A stretch of DNA of 64,000 bases, from positions 62,001 to 126,000 of the forward strand of contig CAJNOP010000023.1 in NCBI GenBank assembly GCA_905250075.1, read 5' to 3'. Below the pieces are notes generated by a model. The model was not told where the DNA came from. It was given only the letters and a program-made list of their open reading frames with translations, and made no database searches. The stretch's first letter is position 1. Each line of letters starts with the position of its first letter. The stretch comes from Rotaria sp. Silwood1. Taxonomy: Eukaryota; Rotifera; Eurotatoria; Philodinida; Philodinidae. Positions 30,646 through 44,200 of the stretch are shown piece by piece. The position numbers and the translations under genes were made by a program.

Positions 30646-32726
30646 TTACAAAAGTTCTGATACTGAACTTCGTCGTTGTCGTGAAAAAAAATTTCTCCAT
30701 GATATCATTGTTTTACCATTTAAAACCCAACCTGATGATATTATACCAATAGCTAACATACATGTATATTTAATCATAAATAATTCATAACGTGGTCGAA
30801 TTTTATTATTTTCATTTAATTGACAATTAATAGAATATAAACAAAAATTTTCTTCATGTTTCCATGTTTGTAACCAATTTAAATAATTATTTTGTTCATA
30901 AAATAAACATATTATTAATATTAATTGTGGTATTATATAAACAACACTAAATGTTCCAATACGTACCATAAAACGTTCAAGTTTATCAGTTTTTGTACCT
31001 TCATGTTTCATAACTGTACGAATTTTAAATACAGATATAAAACCAGTTAAAAGAAGACATAAACCAACAAATAAAAATATACATATTGGTACAAGAATAA
31101 AACCACGTTGAACATTTATTTCTGTTAAACCCGTATAACAAATACCTGTTAAATAATCACCATCAATTGAACCTTTACTTATTAATGCAGTACTTAAACA
31201 AGCTGGTATACCCCATGATGCTAAATGAAAATAAACTGATTGTGATTCAATTGCTTCATGTCCCCATTTTAAACCAGCTGCTAAAAACCATGTTAATGTT
31301 AATATAACCCACCATATCATTGATGCCATACCAAAATAATAAATAAGTAAAAATGTTAATACACATAATTTATTATGTGTACCTTGTACAAGAAATCTTG
31401 TTTGACCTGTATAAGATAAATCTTCTGTATTACATACTATATTTGAACCATAAAAATAATCAACAAAACCACCAACATATGCACATGCTAAAATAAAATA
31501 ACATATTGATAAATATAATATTGGTCGTTCAGGATAACGATAACGTAATAAATCAATTGAATATGTCATTATTGTAAATAATGTTGATAATAAACATAAT
31601 ATTGCTAATATACCAACATAATGACGAACATAATAAACTTGTTCAGTTGTAAATAAACTACGATTACATGGCATAGCACAATTTGTACCATGATCTAATT
31701 TATATTTTAAATCAGGATAATTTGTACGATATTGATATGAACATGCATTATTTGAATAATCAAATACATCTGAATCATCATCATATTTTGCTAATATTAT
31801 TTGTTGTTTATGATCTTTAGGTGCTTCAAAACATGGTTGTTCAATAGGATATTCTGTACAACGAAGATGTGGTGGCCATTTATAACCAAAAGTATTCATT
31901 ATAGGTTCACAACCACGACGAGCTTCTTCACATAAATGTCGACATGGTTTAACAGCACTTACTAAAAACAAAATACTTGAAAATAGATACAAAAAATTTC
32001 TTTCTTAGATTTCAGTTTTAATCATGAAAACAAAAAAAAGTTCAATTTTTTTTTTCTGTCGGACAGATACTAATGTAAAAAAAAATATTTTTAAGATTAT
32101 TACTAATCAATATTGATTTTAATACTTATACCGTGTTCGCTATAGTATTGAAGCATAAAGTCTGAAAATATATTCTTATTGTAGTGATGTATTCCAATCA
32201 AGGAATAAAAAGGCAAAAATTCAGTACTTCAAAATATCGATTCATATTCATAATCCTATTGATTGAATTCTTAGGATGAAAATGTTAGTTTTGGTTTGTT
32301 TTTTTTTATATAATAATGATAAAATTAAAATTATGATTGAGAATGAAATCTTACTTGTTGGTAATGATGAACATATTGGTGTATAAACACTACATAGAAA
32401 ATATTTGATAGATTTCGAACAATTTCTATTAAATAATGGAACATAAGATGCTAATTCATAATCAGCGTCTATAAAAAAAGAATAACAGAATTTGAGGTTT
32501 TCTTTTTCTAAAAAATTTTACCTTCTGCTCGATGATGTCCAACAAGATTAGGAAAAATTGTCATATTCCATGGCATTGATGCACATGTACGTGTATTACT
32601 TATTTCAACACATTGTTCAAGTATATTATTACTTGATGGTATACCCATAGGTAAATTCGAAAATAAATCATGTGATTGACTACTGACAAATGTAATTAAT
32701 AATAAAAAGATATTGACACTCATCAT
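30646..32726 (-). CDS. FZD: Frizzled Wnt receptor, 3 exons
   Basis: Seven-pass Wnt receptor at the plasma membrane. Exons 32726-32522, 32468-32355 and 31961-30646, total 1635 nt, 544 aa. The first residues (MMSVNIFLLLITFVSSQS) are a signal peptide. The cysteine-rich domain spans about residues 38-150, with CVEISNTRTC, PNLVGHH, NRNCSKSIKYFLCSVYTPIC, PCRHLCEEARRGCEPIMNTFGYKWP and a closing RCTEYP. After a linker with CNRSLF come seven hydrophobic segments including YLSICYFILACAYVGG and MIWWVILTLTWFLAAGLKWG. The cytoplasmic tail carries KTMISW (about 523-528), the KTxxxW motif that binds Dishevelled. The seven-pass core is a single exon. Two adjacent ATGs start it; the first is used here. Subtype not assigned; the tail ends SELL, without an obvious PDZ ligand. 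Confidence 0.95.
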
Positions 32727-34059
32727 TATATTCTAAAAATAGTAAAACAAAATAAAGAATGTATACATATACATATATATATATGTTTGATATGTTCTAT
32801 ATGAAAGTTGATTATAATTGTTGTTATTCTACGAGATATCCACTTTTTCTTTCTTTGTACACAACATCTAACTCAGACAGAACAGAAGGGCAAACTAAAA
32901 AAAACAGCCCGTCAGTATAGCTCGTGTGTCCTGTCTATTTTTCTCTCTATCGAACGTCGAACAGTTATGCATATATATATATATACATATATGTATGCAT
33001 GTGTTCGAATCAAGCATATACTGACAAAGGGCAGATGATGAAGATGATGGTGGTAATGGTAGTAGTCAATCGATTGGATGAATGTTGTCGATATACTATG
33101 AGAGAGAAAAGATGAAGAACGAAAAGAATACAATGATGATGATGATGAGAAAAAGAAAATGTAAGATAGATGGATTTTTGAGTGATGAAAGGTCACAATA
33201 CATTAAAAAAGTTACCTATATTAATCGATTAGCAAATAAAAATTAATGACCAATTTAGTTTTTCATGCTTTCAAATTATTGAACGATGAACGAATTTATG
33301 TCTGTTCATTTTTGTTGAGTTATATTGTTAATAGAAAAATGAATAGTTATAAATTGTATTGATTGAACAAAATAGAAATCAGACTTGATAATAATTTTCG
33401 TTGATAAATATCAAATTTACAATGTTTGATTGACAAATCAGAGTCAAACAACTGACAGAGATGTCCCGATGTCACTAAAGTTGGTAGAATAACGCCTATC
33501 GAACAGATCGGGTTCATGACATATGGGTGGGGTCGACCCTTGTTACAATCATTGATGAAGAAAATCGATCAATAACATTGGGAAATCATAAGAATTTTCT
33601 AAGATTAGCCAAATCATTCTCTGTTCATGATACACTAGATAATAGATTTTTTTTAATATGTTAATTAATTTGACTTGTTCGTATGTTTTCGAATTTCATT
33701 TTCGATTCATTGATCACCTACATGTAAAAGATAATATCATTCGTTATTGACAACTTATCAAATGAAATTCATGATAGTAGTGTAATCAGAAAACCATATG
33801 TGATAGGGCAGTATCTTATGACCTTCGAGGAACTCGATGCCATATAGTGTCAATGATGGCAATTATTAAGGTTTTCTTTCTATTGATGTTAGGGCAGCAA
33901 CTGGTCTAGCTCATCCATGGTTATGTCACTAATTCAAGAGTGAACAAAATTTCACATTAAACACTATTGTATATATATGTATAAGATAGATGTTGGTAGA
34001 AAATGCTTCAATATAAACATTTATTAATTTGATAAACAACTATATTTCGTGAAAAAATG
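32727..34059. other. Frizzled upstream region, no gene seen
   Basis: Contains AT repeats (32775-32784, 32973-32997) and GATGAT repeats (about 33036-33145) upstream of the leftward Frizzled gene, so it probably holds its promoter. Frames in this stretch run through the repeats and are not credible genes. Confidence 0.4.
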
Positions 34060-34380
34060 ACGTTAGAATAAATAAATGTTCTTCTATTGAATTGTAATGG
34101 AAACCGTATTCAATATAGACCCACAGCAGCTAATATTGAGGGTTATCATCATTTTTTGTCAACAGCTAATATCTTTCTTCTAACAGAATACAAAGAGAGA
34201 ATTTCAACTTTGTTAAGTAAACATAAAAATTTTCCATATATATATGAGAGTTTGTATATTTTTCGGTGTAACTATTTTCACTGATCATATTATTATATTC
34301 AAAGAAAAACGAATGTTTCAATTGAAGAACAACCATTCATATTATGTTTTTTCTTTTATCATTCAAACTTCTCAAAAGGA
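34060..34380 (+). mobile_element. Possible LINE endonuclease relic
   Basis: One frame reads INVLLLNCNGNRIQ, then FLSTANIFLLTEYKERIS, in the order of the N-terminus of the APE-type endonuclease of non-LTR retrotransposons (strand start, N-x-N-G, then a segment ending in LTE, where the glutamate binds metal). A second frame after a stop continues with a GVTIFTDHI-like piece. No reverse transcriptase was found nearby. Short, decayed and weak. Confidence 0.25.
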
Positions 34381-34639
34381 GATATATTCTTAACATAGTC
34401 GATATGGAATCCCGCTGATAATTTCGACATATCACAGAGAAAAAAATAACATTGTCATCGATCTGTGAAAATTATCATTATAGCTATGTTTATTCCAATG
34501 TTATCTTTTTTGTCTAGTTATAAAATCATATATATATGAGAAGAGCATTATATAGATAAGAAGTAATTCTAATATTTCATCTAATGTTTATTTTGACGAT
34601 AAATTTATTGATATTCTGAAAAACGATAAAAGTATGAAA

Positions 34640-35699
34640 TTATTCTTGAACACATAATCGAAAAAGTTGAAGAAATTTTTCTTTATTAATATTTGTAATA
34701 ATTTCAACATTAGATTCACGTTTAAAATGACCATACCAATCGGATATCATATGACCAGAAGCTAATTTTCCAAATGGTTCAACACATGCATAAACATGTT
34801 TTCTTTCTTCTATAATTGATTCATCTAATACACAAGCCATACAAACAGCATCACATGAATTTAATCCTGTATAAAGTTCAGGATTACTTTCTGATACTTT
34901 TGTAAAATCAATAAAAAATTGAGAAACATCAGCAAATAGACGAGCTTTTTGATTATTTAGATTTTCTTTTAATGAAAGCATTTCTTTATCAAGCATATCA
35001 AATGATATTGTTGCCATACATGTTAATTCAAATGTTATTATTCTTAATATTGTTTGAAATTCTTCAAGAACTCTTGAAGCAGCTAATGGATCACAAGCAA
35101 AATTAAATTCAATACCAACTAAAGAAAATAAAAATAAAAAAAAAAAGACTAGCTAGTTTAATAATAATTTATTTCTTTGATTTACTTGAAAGTGTATCAT
35201 ATCGTGGTACTGTACAATTTCCACCCATTATATAAAGATATTTTAAATTTTGACTAAATTCTGGATCAAGTCGATGTGCAAGAAATAAATTTGTTAATGG
35301 TCCTATAGCAGCTATAACAAGTTCACCACGATATTCTCGTGCTAAACGTACAAGAGCTACACCTGCTGGTTCATTACTTAATAAATCTAAATCAATTTGT
35401 TTATCTTTTGTTACATTACCAAAACCATCTTCACCATGAACATGTGGAGCATATTTTTGACGACCATCAAGTGCTCGATCAGCTCCACGAAAAACAGGAA
35501 TATCTTTTCGATTAAATGTATGTAAAAGATAATGAATATTACGAATACCATTAACTAATGATGAATTTCCAGTGACAATACTTATACCAAGAATTTCGAC
35601 ATTTGGATATGATAGAGCCATCATTATTGCATGACAATCATCAATACCAGGATCGGTATCAATAACTAATTTTAATGAAGTTTTCGATGATGAAGACAT
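34640..35699 (-). CDS. Inosine-uridine preferring nucleoside hydrolase, 2 exons
   Basis: Hydrolyses the N-glycosidic bond of ribonucleosides to give base and ribose. Exons 35699-35186 and 35118-34640 sum to 993 nt, 330 aa, the normal family length. The N-terminal calcium-binding signature is present as IDTDPGIDD (residues 13-21). Further family features: HGEDGFGN (His and Asp of the HGxDG block), VIAAIGPLTNL, IMGGNCTVPRYD and EFNFACDPLAA for the substrate-binding strand, and the C-terminal SCDAVCMA with the aspartate that completes the metal site. All key residues are present, so the enzyme is probably active. Vertebrates lack this family; it is common in bacteria, protists, plants and many invertebrates. 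The two spliced exons argue for a resident gene rather than contamination. Confidence 0.92.
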
Positions 35700-36453
35700 G
35701 ATGATTTGAAAGGTTTCTAAAAAAAAAAATTTCGAATTAAAAAATTATTTCTCTAAGTAAATTACACTTTGCTAACACTTTCTAATTAGTAATTTATTCA
35801 AAAGATATTTGTGCTAAAGGAATTCTAATGCTTGTTATTGAAAGTTTTCCCTATATATATATCAGAACTGTTCAGATTCAAATTACATACTAACCTTGTC
35901 TACTTCTATCAATACGATAAAAAAATATGAATATTTCATTAAACTTTCAAAAGTTTTCAAACAAGATGTTTATTTAGACTAGTGTTTTTCTAGATTCGAG
36001 TTTTATAGTGCATCCATATTTTATTGAATAACATATGAGTACACTATTAAGACTATTCTAATGATCTGTACAGTTTTCTAAACACTATGGTTCAATCACT
36101 TAATCTCTTTCTTGCATATCTCTTCAATAAAGATTTCTAAGACCAATTTTTTTCCGGTTTATCAAGCAATTTTTATATAATGTTCTCATTGTACCTTATT
36201 TATTAAGTGAATATAGATTATCACTGTTACATTCAGAGATGGATAAACTCTATTATGCTTCATTCCAAGTGTCATCGACATCATTTCACCAGCTAGTGGT
36301 GATTTTATGTTCTCAATCGATCTCATGCAGACCTCATGTATGTGTTACTCATTTTAACACATCTTCGTTCAATACGAACTCTTTCGATTTCGTGAAGATA
36401 CAGTACCTTTTATCAAATTATAAGCATATCTGAAATATGAAGAAAAAAAATGG

Positions 36454-36461
36454 ATCTCGAC
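36454..36461 (+). repeat. Left target site duplication of the hAT MITE
   Basis: ATCTCGAC, repeated exactly at 36884-36891 immediately outside the other end of the palindrome. Confidence 0.8.
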
Positions 36462-36883
36462 TAGAGATCTGCGTGACCAATTTGTCGTGACCAAAAAAAA
36501 CAAAGATCATTCGATAATAGTTTCCATGGCGGACGTGAAAAAATAACTCTACTTAATATTTTGTGTTCAGAATTTTATGCTCTTTAAAATGACATAAAAA
36601 AGTCGAGGATATAATGATCCACGGCGGAGAAAACTGCAGCACATTCGTCGTGACCAGTTTTGGTCACGGCCAGTCACGATGTTTTCTGGTCATGACGAAT
36701 GTGCTGCAGTTTTCTTCCGCTGTGGATCATTATATCCTCGACTTTTTTATGTCATTTTAAAGAGTATAAAATTCTGAACACATAATATCAAGTACAGTTA
36801 TTTTTCCATATCCATCACAGAAACTATTATCGAATAATCTTTATTTTTTTTTGGTCACGACAAATTGGTCACGCAGATCTCTA
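36462..36883. mobile_element. hAT-type foldback MITE
   Basis: A 422-bp near-perfect palindrome: the left arm (36462-36656) pairs with the right arm (36688-36883) across a loop of about 30 bp. The ends read TAGAGATCTGCGTGACC and its reverse complement, fitting the YARNG terminus of hAT elements. The element is bracketed by an identical 8-bp sequence ATCTCGAC at 36454-36461 and 36884-36891, the target duplication length typical of hAT. No transposase frame, so non-autonomous. Few mismatches between arms suggest a fairly recent insertion. Confidence 0.85.
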
Positions 36884-36891
36884 ATCTCGAC
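36884..36891 (+). repeat. Right target site duplication of the hAT MITE
   Basis: ATCTCGAC, identical to 36454-36461. Eight base pairs, as expected for hAT transposition. Confidence 0.8.
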
Positions 36892-38274
36892 TTACTTGCT
36901 TCTCAATGAGGATGATAGTCAACTGCAAAGAATCGTGGATTTCATAGAGAAATACTTTGATTTTTGTATGAATATGCTAGTAGTATCATATGTCTATGCT
37001 AAAAAGAAGGAACAATATTTGACTGAATAGAGACAAATCACCATTAAGGATAAATTAAAATGACACTATTTTTATTCGATTATACTCTGATTTTATTTCA
37101 TGGATAATATTCTTTTGAAATGATACAAAAAAAGTACGAGTAGTGAATATAAATACGATCAAACTTTTTCGTTAGATTACCAAACCATTACATATTCGAT
37201 CTTAGTTTATGGGCTCTGTTCTGTTCTGGAGACAAGGCAAAGCAAGGAAGCGTGAAAAATTGTCCTGGGGCAGTCTTTGATTGGTATAGGTTTGCAAAGA
37301 AAAAAAAAAGGAATGAAAGATTCTTTTCGATAAAGGTTTTCGTGAGAGAAGAAAATCGTCGGCTTCTAAATATGTGACAATTACTCTGTTCTTTTAAAAA
37401 TATTGGTTTTTTTTTTCGTTTATAAACACTCGAACGCATAAAAAGTATACCTCTTTACAAGTCTATAGAAAGAAAAAACATATATATTATTCTATCGGAA
37501 AGTAAACACCAACTATTTTATTCACATTTCTTATTTATCTGGATCATTTTTCTCTTCATTTCACTGATAACGAACAACAAGTAACCATTAAAAAGTTTTT
37601 TTTTTTTTAAATTTATATTGTCCACGAGCGACATTTATATATGTGAAAATTGTATTGGTCACAACATGGTTTTTGATTTCTTCTCTTGAAACTGAACAAC
37701 AGAACAGAAAAATATCTGTGCATGCAATGATCTAATACTTTTTAAAACGTACCGAGCAATACAATTTAATATTGAATGCATTTACTAAAGTGACATCTAG
37801 ATTTGATAGAAAATAACATCAGAAAAAAGAAATTATCATAGAAATATATTAAATTAGACGATATATTTCCCTATCTACTCTATTTTTCGGAAAAGATGAA
37901 TTTCAATCAAACTATGACATTTCACTACAATATGATGTTTAATTTCAAAGTATATATATAATGCAAGCGCATGTGATGTCGCTACAATCAACTTCCTAAT
38001 TTTAGTTGATCCAAAGAATTTAACATCATAAATAACCTACACTAGTGATGATTTTCATATACTGATAATATTAAATTTTTAAAATAAATTTTATCTTAAG
38101 TGCATTAATGAATTTCTACTTCGAAATAGATTTAATGATTCATATATTTGTCATTATAGACTAGAAAAATTGAAATACTTAAAAATCACAATTATTAAAT
38201 TTTGATAAAAACAAAATAAAAAATATCATATACTTTCAAACAAGCAAAAGTACTACATAGAACAAAAAACAACA

Positions 38275-41200
38275 ATGGATATTGATATAGTTAATGCAAT
38301 ATTACGATTATGTTTTGAACAACAGACATGTCTTTTTGAAGTACCTAGTTTATGTGATTATTGTCTTGAACATCGTTTATGTACGAATTCGAAACATGTA
38401 CTTGCTAGTATTAGAAATTATACTGAAATATTTAAAATTAGTCGTGATCAAAATCGTATTGAATTTTTTATGCCTGTTTGTATTTGAATTTTTTCTTTTT
38501 CGAAGTTTTTATTCTAGTAATTTTTTGATTGATATTTTTTTTTTGTTTTTGTTCAATAGTTTGAAATATGTCGAAATATTTTTCATGATGGTTTATGTCA
38601 AAATAATGGTAAATTATGTTCAAATTTACATGTATGTTATGAATATTTTTATACAAATTCATGTCGTCGTTCAATAAATTGTCCATATCCACATATTTTA
38701 ACACAAAAAAATCATGAAAATACACTTGGAATATTAATTCATCTTGATTTAGATGCATTAACCAAAGCTTTTAGAGTTTATTATCAATCAAAAGTATTTT
38801 AGAAAAAACGAAACTAAATTATTAATTATTTTTATTTTAATTTTATTTTGTTTTAGAAACATTTATTAAATTATAGTTCATCTGGTATATCATCATTCAA
38901 AGGACAATCACCAATACCATCTTCATCATATACAAAGAATTCATCATTATCTTCTTTTCCTTCTTCTTCTTCCTCCTCATCGAATAATAAACGATTGACA
39001 GTAGCTTCACAAATTAATAGTAATACATCTTGGAAGACTAATAGTCGAACACCATTAACTTCAACAAGTTTTTCTATGCAGCAACAGATTATAAGTCAGA
39101 TTCGTATGTATCTATTAGAAAATTTAATAAAAATTTTTGTTTATTTTATATAATTCAAATAGAAATATTTTACTAAATCAAATACGTAGAAAGTAGATAG
39201 AGTCTATCGAATCCAAAATTTTCAGATCCAAACCTGACGAACTTTAATAATGAATGCTAAAGAAATTATAGTTGACCTAGGTAGAAAACGGATCAATATT
39301 TTTTTTTAATGAATGAAATTCAAAGAATGATAAATTTTTAAGTAAAAAATTTCTTTATCAACTTAATTAGAATGTTTCAAAAAAATCGTCTATATATCAG
39401 TTAGTATAATGTATGCTATACCGACAGTATACTAACAATCAATTGTCGGTAGTTTTATATTTAAACGAGTGTATATCATTTGATCGCATTCTATTGCGGT
39501 TGATCACTGGTAGTAGAAACAAACGTGTTCCATATGATTCAAACCGGACAAAATTCATCGGTAGACTGTCTAGTATAATGTATGCTATACTGATGGTATT
39601 TGTCGGTAGGGGCAAAAGTCAGGAGGCATACCAAAAATCAACTGTCGATAGTTTTATGTTTAAACGGTTGAGTCAAGTTTATTAATCACTATTCATTTTT
39701 ATATTTTGAATTTGTTTTTTTTAACGGGTAAAAAAATCCATGTTCATTCTTATTTTGTATTCTATATGAATACTTTTGAATAATTAATCGTTTCATTATT
39801 CGAGTTCGATAAACTAGATTTTCGATTCAATAATAATTATTTAAGATTTAGATTTCATATCGAATAGAATTTGTTTTTTTGTTTTGATCTATTTTAGCTG
39901 AAAAAGGTCTACAAATATATTGGACACCCGACAAAGATATTGAAACCCATTTCATCGAAATAGTCTTTAGTAATAATAGCAAATCTGATGGAGGTCAAAT
40001 ACAAACACATACAATCTATCAACATTTAGGTATTGCTCAAGTATTTTATAAAAATTTAGATAGTAAGTAGAAAAACAAAATAAAATTATTTAATAGGAAA
40101 ATATATATTTTTTTTTCTTATATTATCATAGCTGCTGATCGAGTTATGGATCATGGTTTTATAACATTTCAATCATTTACATTTATACCTCGTCTTCTAC
40201 AACGAACAGTTGATATGCGTCATGTATGTTTTATAAATATGTCTATTGAAACAAAACGTATACCATTATATATTGATATTGTTTCAAAACCTTATAAAAA
40301 AAGTCATTTTGAATATTATCTAAATGATAAACAAACAATTCTTGTTGAATATAATGAAGATATTGGTAAAATAAAAAGATATTATTTAGTTTTTTTTTAA
40401 GAATATATTAATTAATTAATTAATTTTTTTTTTGTTTCTTTTTTTTTTGTGTTTAAAGATTTTTCTAAGATTTCTTCGAATGTTCGAAATTATCCTGAAT
40501 ATGATGGATTACAAATTAAATGTATTCAATTATATTATCCAGAAACATTATTAGTTGAATATGATCAAGAATATTCTGAATATGATATTAAAAATTTATT
40601 TAAAAATGAAAGAATTTTTCATATTAAAACTTATTCATTTTGTGCTTTCGTACATTTTTACTGTCATGATGGTAAGTATATAGTATAAATAAAATTTTAA
40701 AATTATTTCTACGGAACACTATTGGAAAAAAATATTCCATCTGTAAACTCAGTCATTATTAAGGCTACATATTTGAAACTCTTAGTATATATATATATAT
40801 ACTACCTTAACCATATAGACCAACGAGACGAGCCTGATCTCAATTAGTTGAATTGAAGAAACGTTATTATATGTAATAATTCCTCTTACTATGAGTTTTA
40901 TAACTAAAGAAAGGAAGAAGTGTATGTCCTGGTTAATTTATCATTATGTAAAATGTTCGTGACTTTTGAAAATTCAATGAAATTTATAGAGTAAATATAT
41001 TGCACTAAAAGACTACATAATAATAGGTTCGTCAAATCATCAGCTTCTTCCATTCAAGCGAACAAAGTTGGATTGATTTCACTGACTTATATTTCTAAGA
41101 TGGAATATACACTAAAAAATTCACATTTCTACTCCAAAATATAAACTGAGATTGGAGGGTAAGATACTTTTAGCTAATAGGGTAGTTCTACACAATATCT

Positions 41201-44200
41201 ATTTAACAATTTTTTTTAATGACTAAAATCTTCAATGAGTCTTCTATTAAAATATTAGCCTTTTTAATTATAGTAAATAAGAGCCATGGAAGTTTTTTCT
41301 CGTTCAGTTATTTCTGAAGCCACCCCCTGTATATTCTGAAAATAACCTATGCAATTTCAATAAAAATGAAAAGGCATCGAATACTAACTCGTAAACTGTG
41401 CAACCTATTCAGACAGTTCAAACGTTTCTTGAGTTATAATACAATCGCTCATAAAAAGCACTCTAAGATTTGGATTACAATGCTTCTCAACATTGTTAAC
41501 TTCTCTTAGAATGTCTGCACACTTTCTGATTTTAGATAATTTATTAAATTGTGTGTAGATCTACCATAGTCAAGCCTGAAACCCTTTTTTTTTATTGTGA
41601 CCAACTTAAATGTTCACATTTGGTACATGCCTAATTATTAGCAAATAGTTAAAGAATAAATTTGTTTTATTTTTCTAAAAAAAAAAAGAATCAGTTATAA
41701 ATATTCTTTAGATCTCATGCGTTCAATTAAGACATCATTTGATAATCCTATTCGAGTGACACCAATTTATATAGATATATATTCCCAACGTCATTTTGAT
41801 GATTATTTACAACGACGTCATTCCGAAATTCAATCAAAACTTTTATTAACTGAAAATCAATCAATACCTACAACAAATAATATTATCACACAAGAAATGT
41901 TATCTTCCGTAGATAAAAATGATTTACTTCTTGAACCTGAACCATTCGTACCTATTCTACCATCAACAACAACTAATCAACAAATAGGTTGATAGTTTAA
42001 TATTATATAAAATTAAATTAATTTTTTTAAATTTTTTCTTTAGAAATTTCCTCGGAAACTATATCATCAATTACTATTGAACCTTCTCCTATCGTATCAT
42101 CAAAATCAACAGAAATTCTCTATCCTAAAATCGAATCTATATGTACAATTGAAGCAAATGATGAAATTGATTATGATAGTAGTGATAGTAGTGATATTGA
42201 AACTAATGAAAATGAAATACGAGCAAGTGATGATGATTTTGATGATTTACCATCAGATTTTGATAATAATGATTTATTTGTTGATGATTCAATATATGAA
42301 TATGGTGATATGGAATTTCTTCGTAGTGCAGCAAAAAATTTAATGTCATCATTAACTGAAATGGAAGAAGCTAGTGATAATATTGATCATATGGATGAAC
42401 CACAATCAATATTATATGGTGATGATTATGTTGTTACTATAAAATGTCGTCGTTTTGCATTAGCTTTTCTTGATTATACACAATTTCGTGTTGAAAAACA
42501 ACGTAATCCAGATAGATTTCGTTTATTTTCATCATTAAAAAAAAGTATTAAGAATAATATAAATCATAAAAAACAAGAAATAGACAATAAAAAACATAAT
42601 GATACACCATCATCAATATCAAATATTGATCCTGATTTATTAATATCAACAGAAACAAAATCAAATAAGAAAAAGCGTAATAAAAGAAATAAGAACAAAA
42701 AGAAATTAACTAATAATCATAATGATAATAAAGGTAATGTATGAATTAATCAAAAATTTATATAGGAAAATTTTTGTTGATATAAATTCATAAATTATGA
42801 AAAACTTCTCATGACATATAAACTATTTAAAATTTCCTTTATTGCTGTTTTATTTTATGTTCAAAAAAAATGAGTTTTTCATCAAATTTGAAGCATCTTT
42901 TTATCAATATTTCATCTCAGCAGTTTATGTAAATAAAACCATCTTGAGAACTGAAAATTCTTTTTTTGCTGTATAGAAATACTTACAGAATTTTGCGCCT
43001 GGTACCTATAAAAAAGTTGAATGTATTATGATATATATTATACAGATAATGAAATTCATTGCTAAGCTGAGAATTTAATGATGTCCTTTTCATAGAAATT
43101 CTATCGAAGGAAAACAGTGAACTTCGACGCCGAAGTCTCTATTGTTTCATTTTCGAATTCTATTAGAAATAGTCAATAATTCTGACGATAGAACTACCGC
43201 AAGTGATATCCGTCGTTTGAAATCATATTGAATCCACAAGTAGATCTAGTAAAATCCGAAAAGGATTCGTGTTCATGGATCCTTGTTATCAAGAAAAAAT
43301 CAAATGATAGTATTTCGATCTAAAATTTTACCTATAGACAAATTTAATAACTCTTAGCATATCCTGAAAGTTTCCGCCGAAAAGAATATTGCATTATCAA
43401 GATATTGAGTTTCAGAAAAAAAAGCACTTTTTTCATAAAAATTTAGTTCAAAAACTCGACGAAGAAATATTCTTTCTGGTTGAAACTTTCAGAACACTCT
43501 CAGAATCCTTAGATCACTCTATAGGTAAAATTTTGCATCAAAAACCTAACAAATCTGTCATAAGCTGCTGTCGAAAGTCAATAGAGATAAAACATTCTAA
43601 GTCTTCATTATTCTTGTTGAGATCTGCCTGTAGTCTAATATGAATTCAAACGGTGAAAGATATTTAGAATATTTCCTTCATTATACTTAAATATAATTTT
43701 CTCTTAAGATAAAACTGAACGAACACCTGAATCAATTCATGAAGATGATGAAGATGATAATACTGTACATGTTCTCAATGATCAAGGATATAATAAAAAA
43801 GATATGTCAGTTCAACGATTACCACATGTCTATCTTGATGATGATCTTAAACCATGTATTGTCGTTGTTGGTGAAGAACATCATGAAGAAAATGGATCAG
43901 AAAATAATGAACATGAAGATTGGCATAATATTATTGCAGGTGGTAAACAAGTTTCAGTTTCAAAAAAGAAAAAAATACAATCAAAAATTGATTCTAATGA
44001 ACATTCAATATCTTCAAATCTTCCACTTACAACAAATATTCGTTCAAAACCTCAAGCAACTGTAGATAATTCATTAATTATTCCAAATAATTGTCGTGGT
44101 TTTATTCATAATCCAAAATTATATGAAACATTTCGTTTACGTTTACGTCGATCATTTTCATCAATAAATATACATTTTCAATTCGATACATATACAATAA

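Larger units (their letters stand above)
35700..38274. other. Spacer with one foldback MITE
   Basis: Divergent spacer between the nucleoside hydrolase (left) and the PARP-like gene (right). The only defined feature is the palindromic element at 36462-36883. A 83-codon minus-strand frame at 37188-37439 has no domain and is not called. Confidence 0.45.

Noticed and set aside
36462-36883. Local assembly artefact (inverted duplication) as the explanation for the palindrome
   Set aside because: The exact 8-bp flanking duplication and hAT-type ends fit transposition better, and the arms carry real mismatches.
37188-37300. Possible small nuclear RNA with an ACAATTTTT Sm-like site on the minus strand
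   Set aside because: No flanking stem, no match in memory to U1, U2, U4, U5 or U6 cores, and no promoter element seen.
43389-43643. 84-codon frame in intron 8 of the PARP-like gene
   Set aside because: Overlaps an inverted repeat and lies between two exons that join in frame without it.
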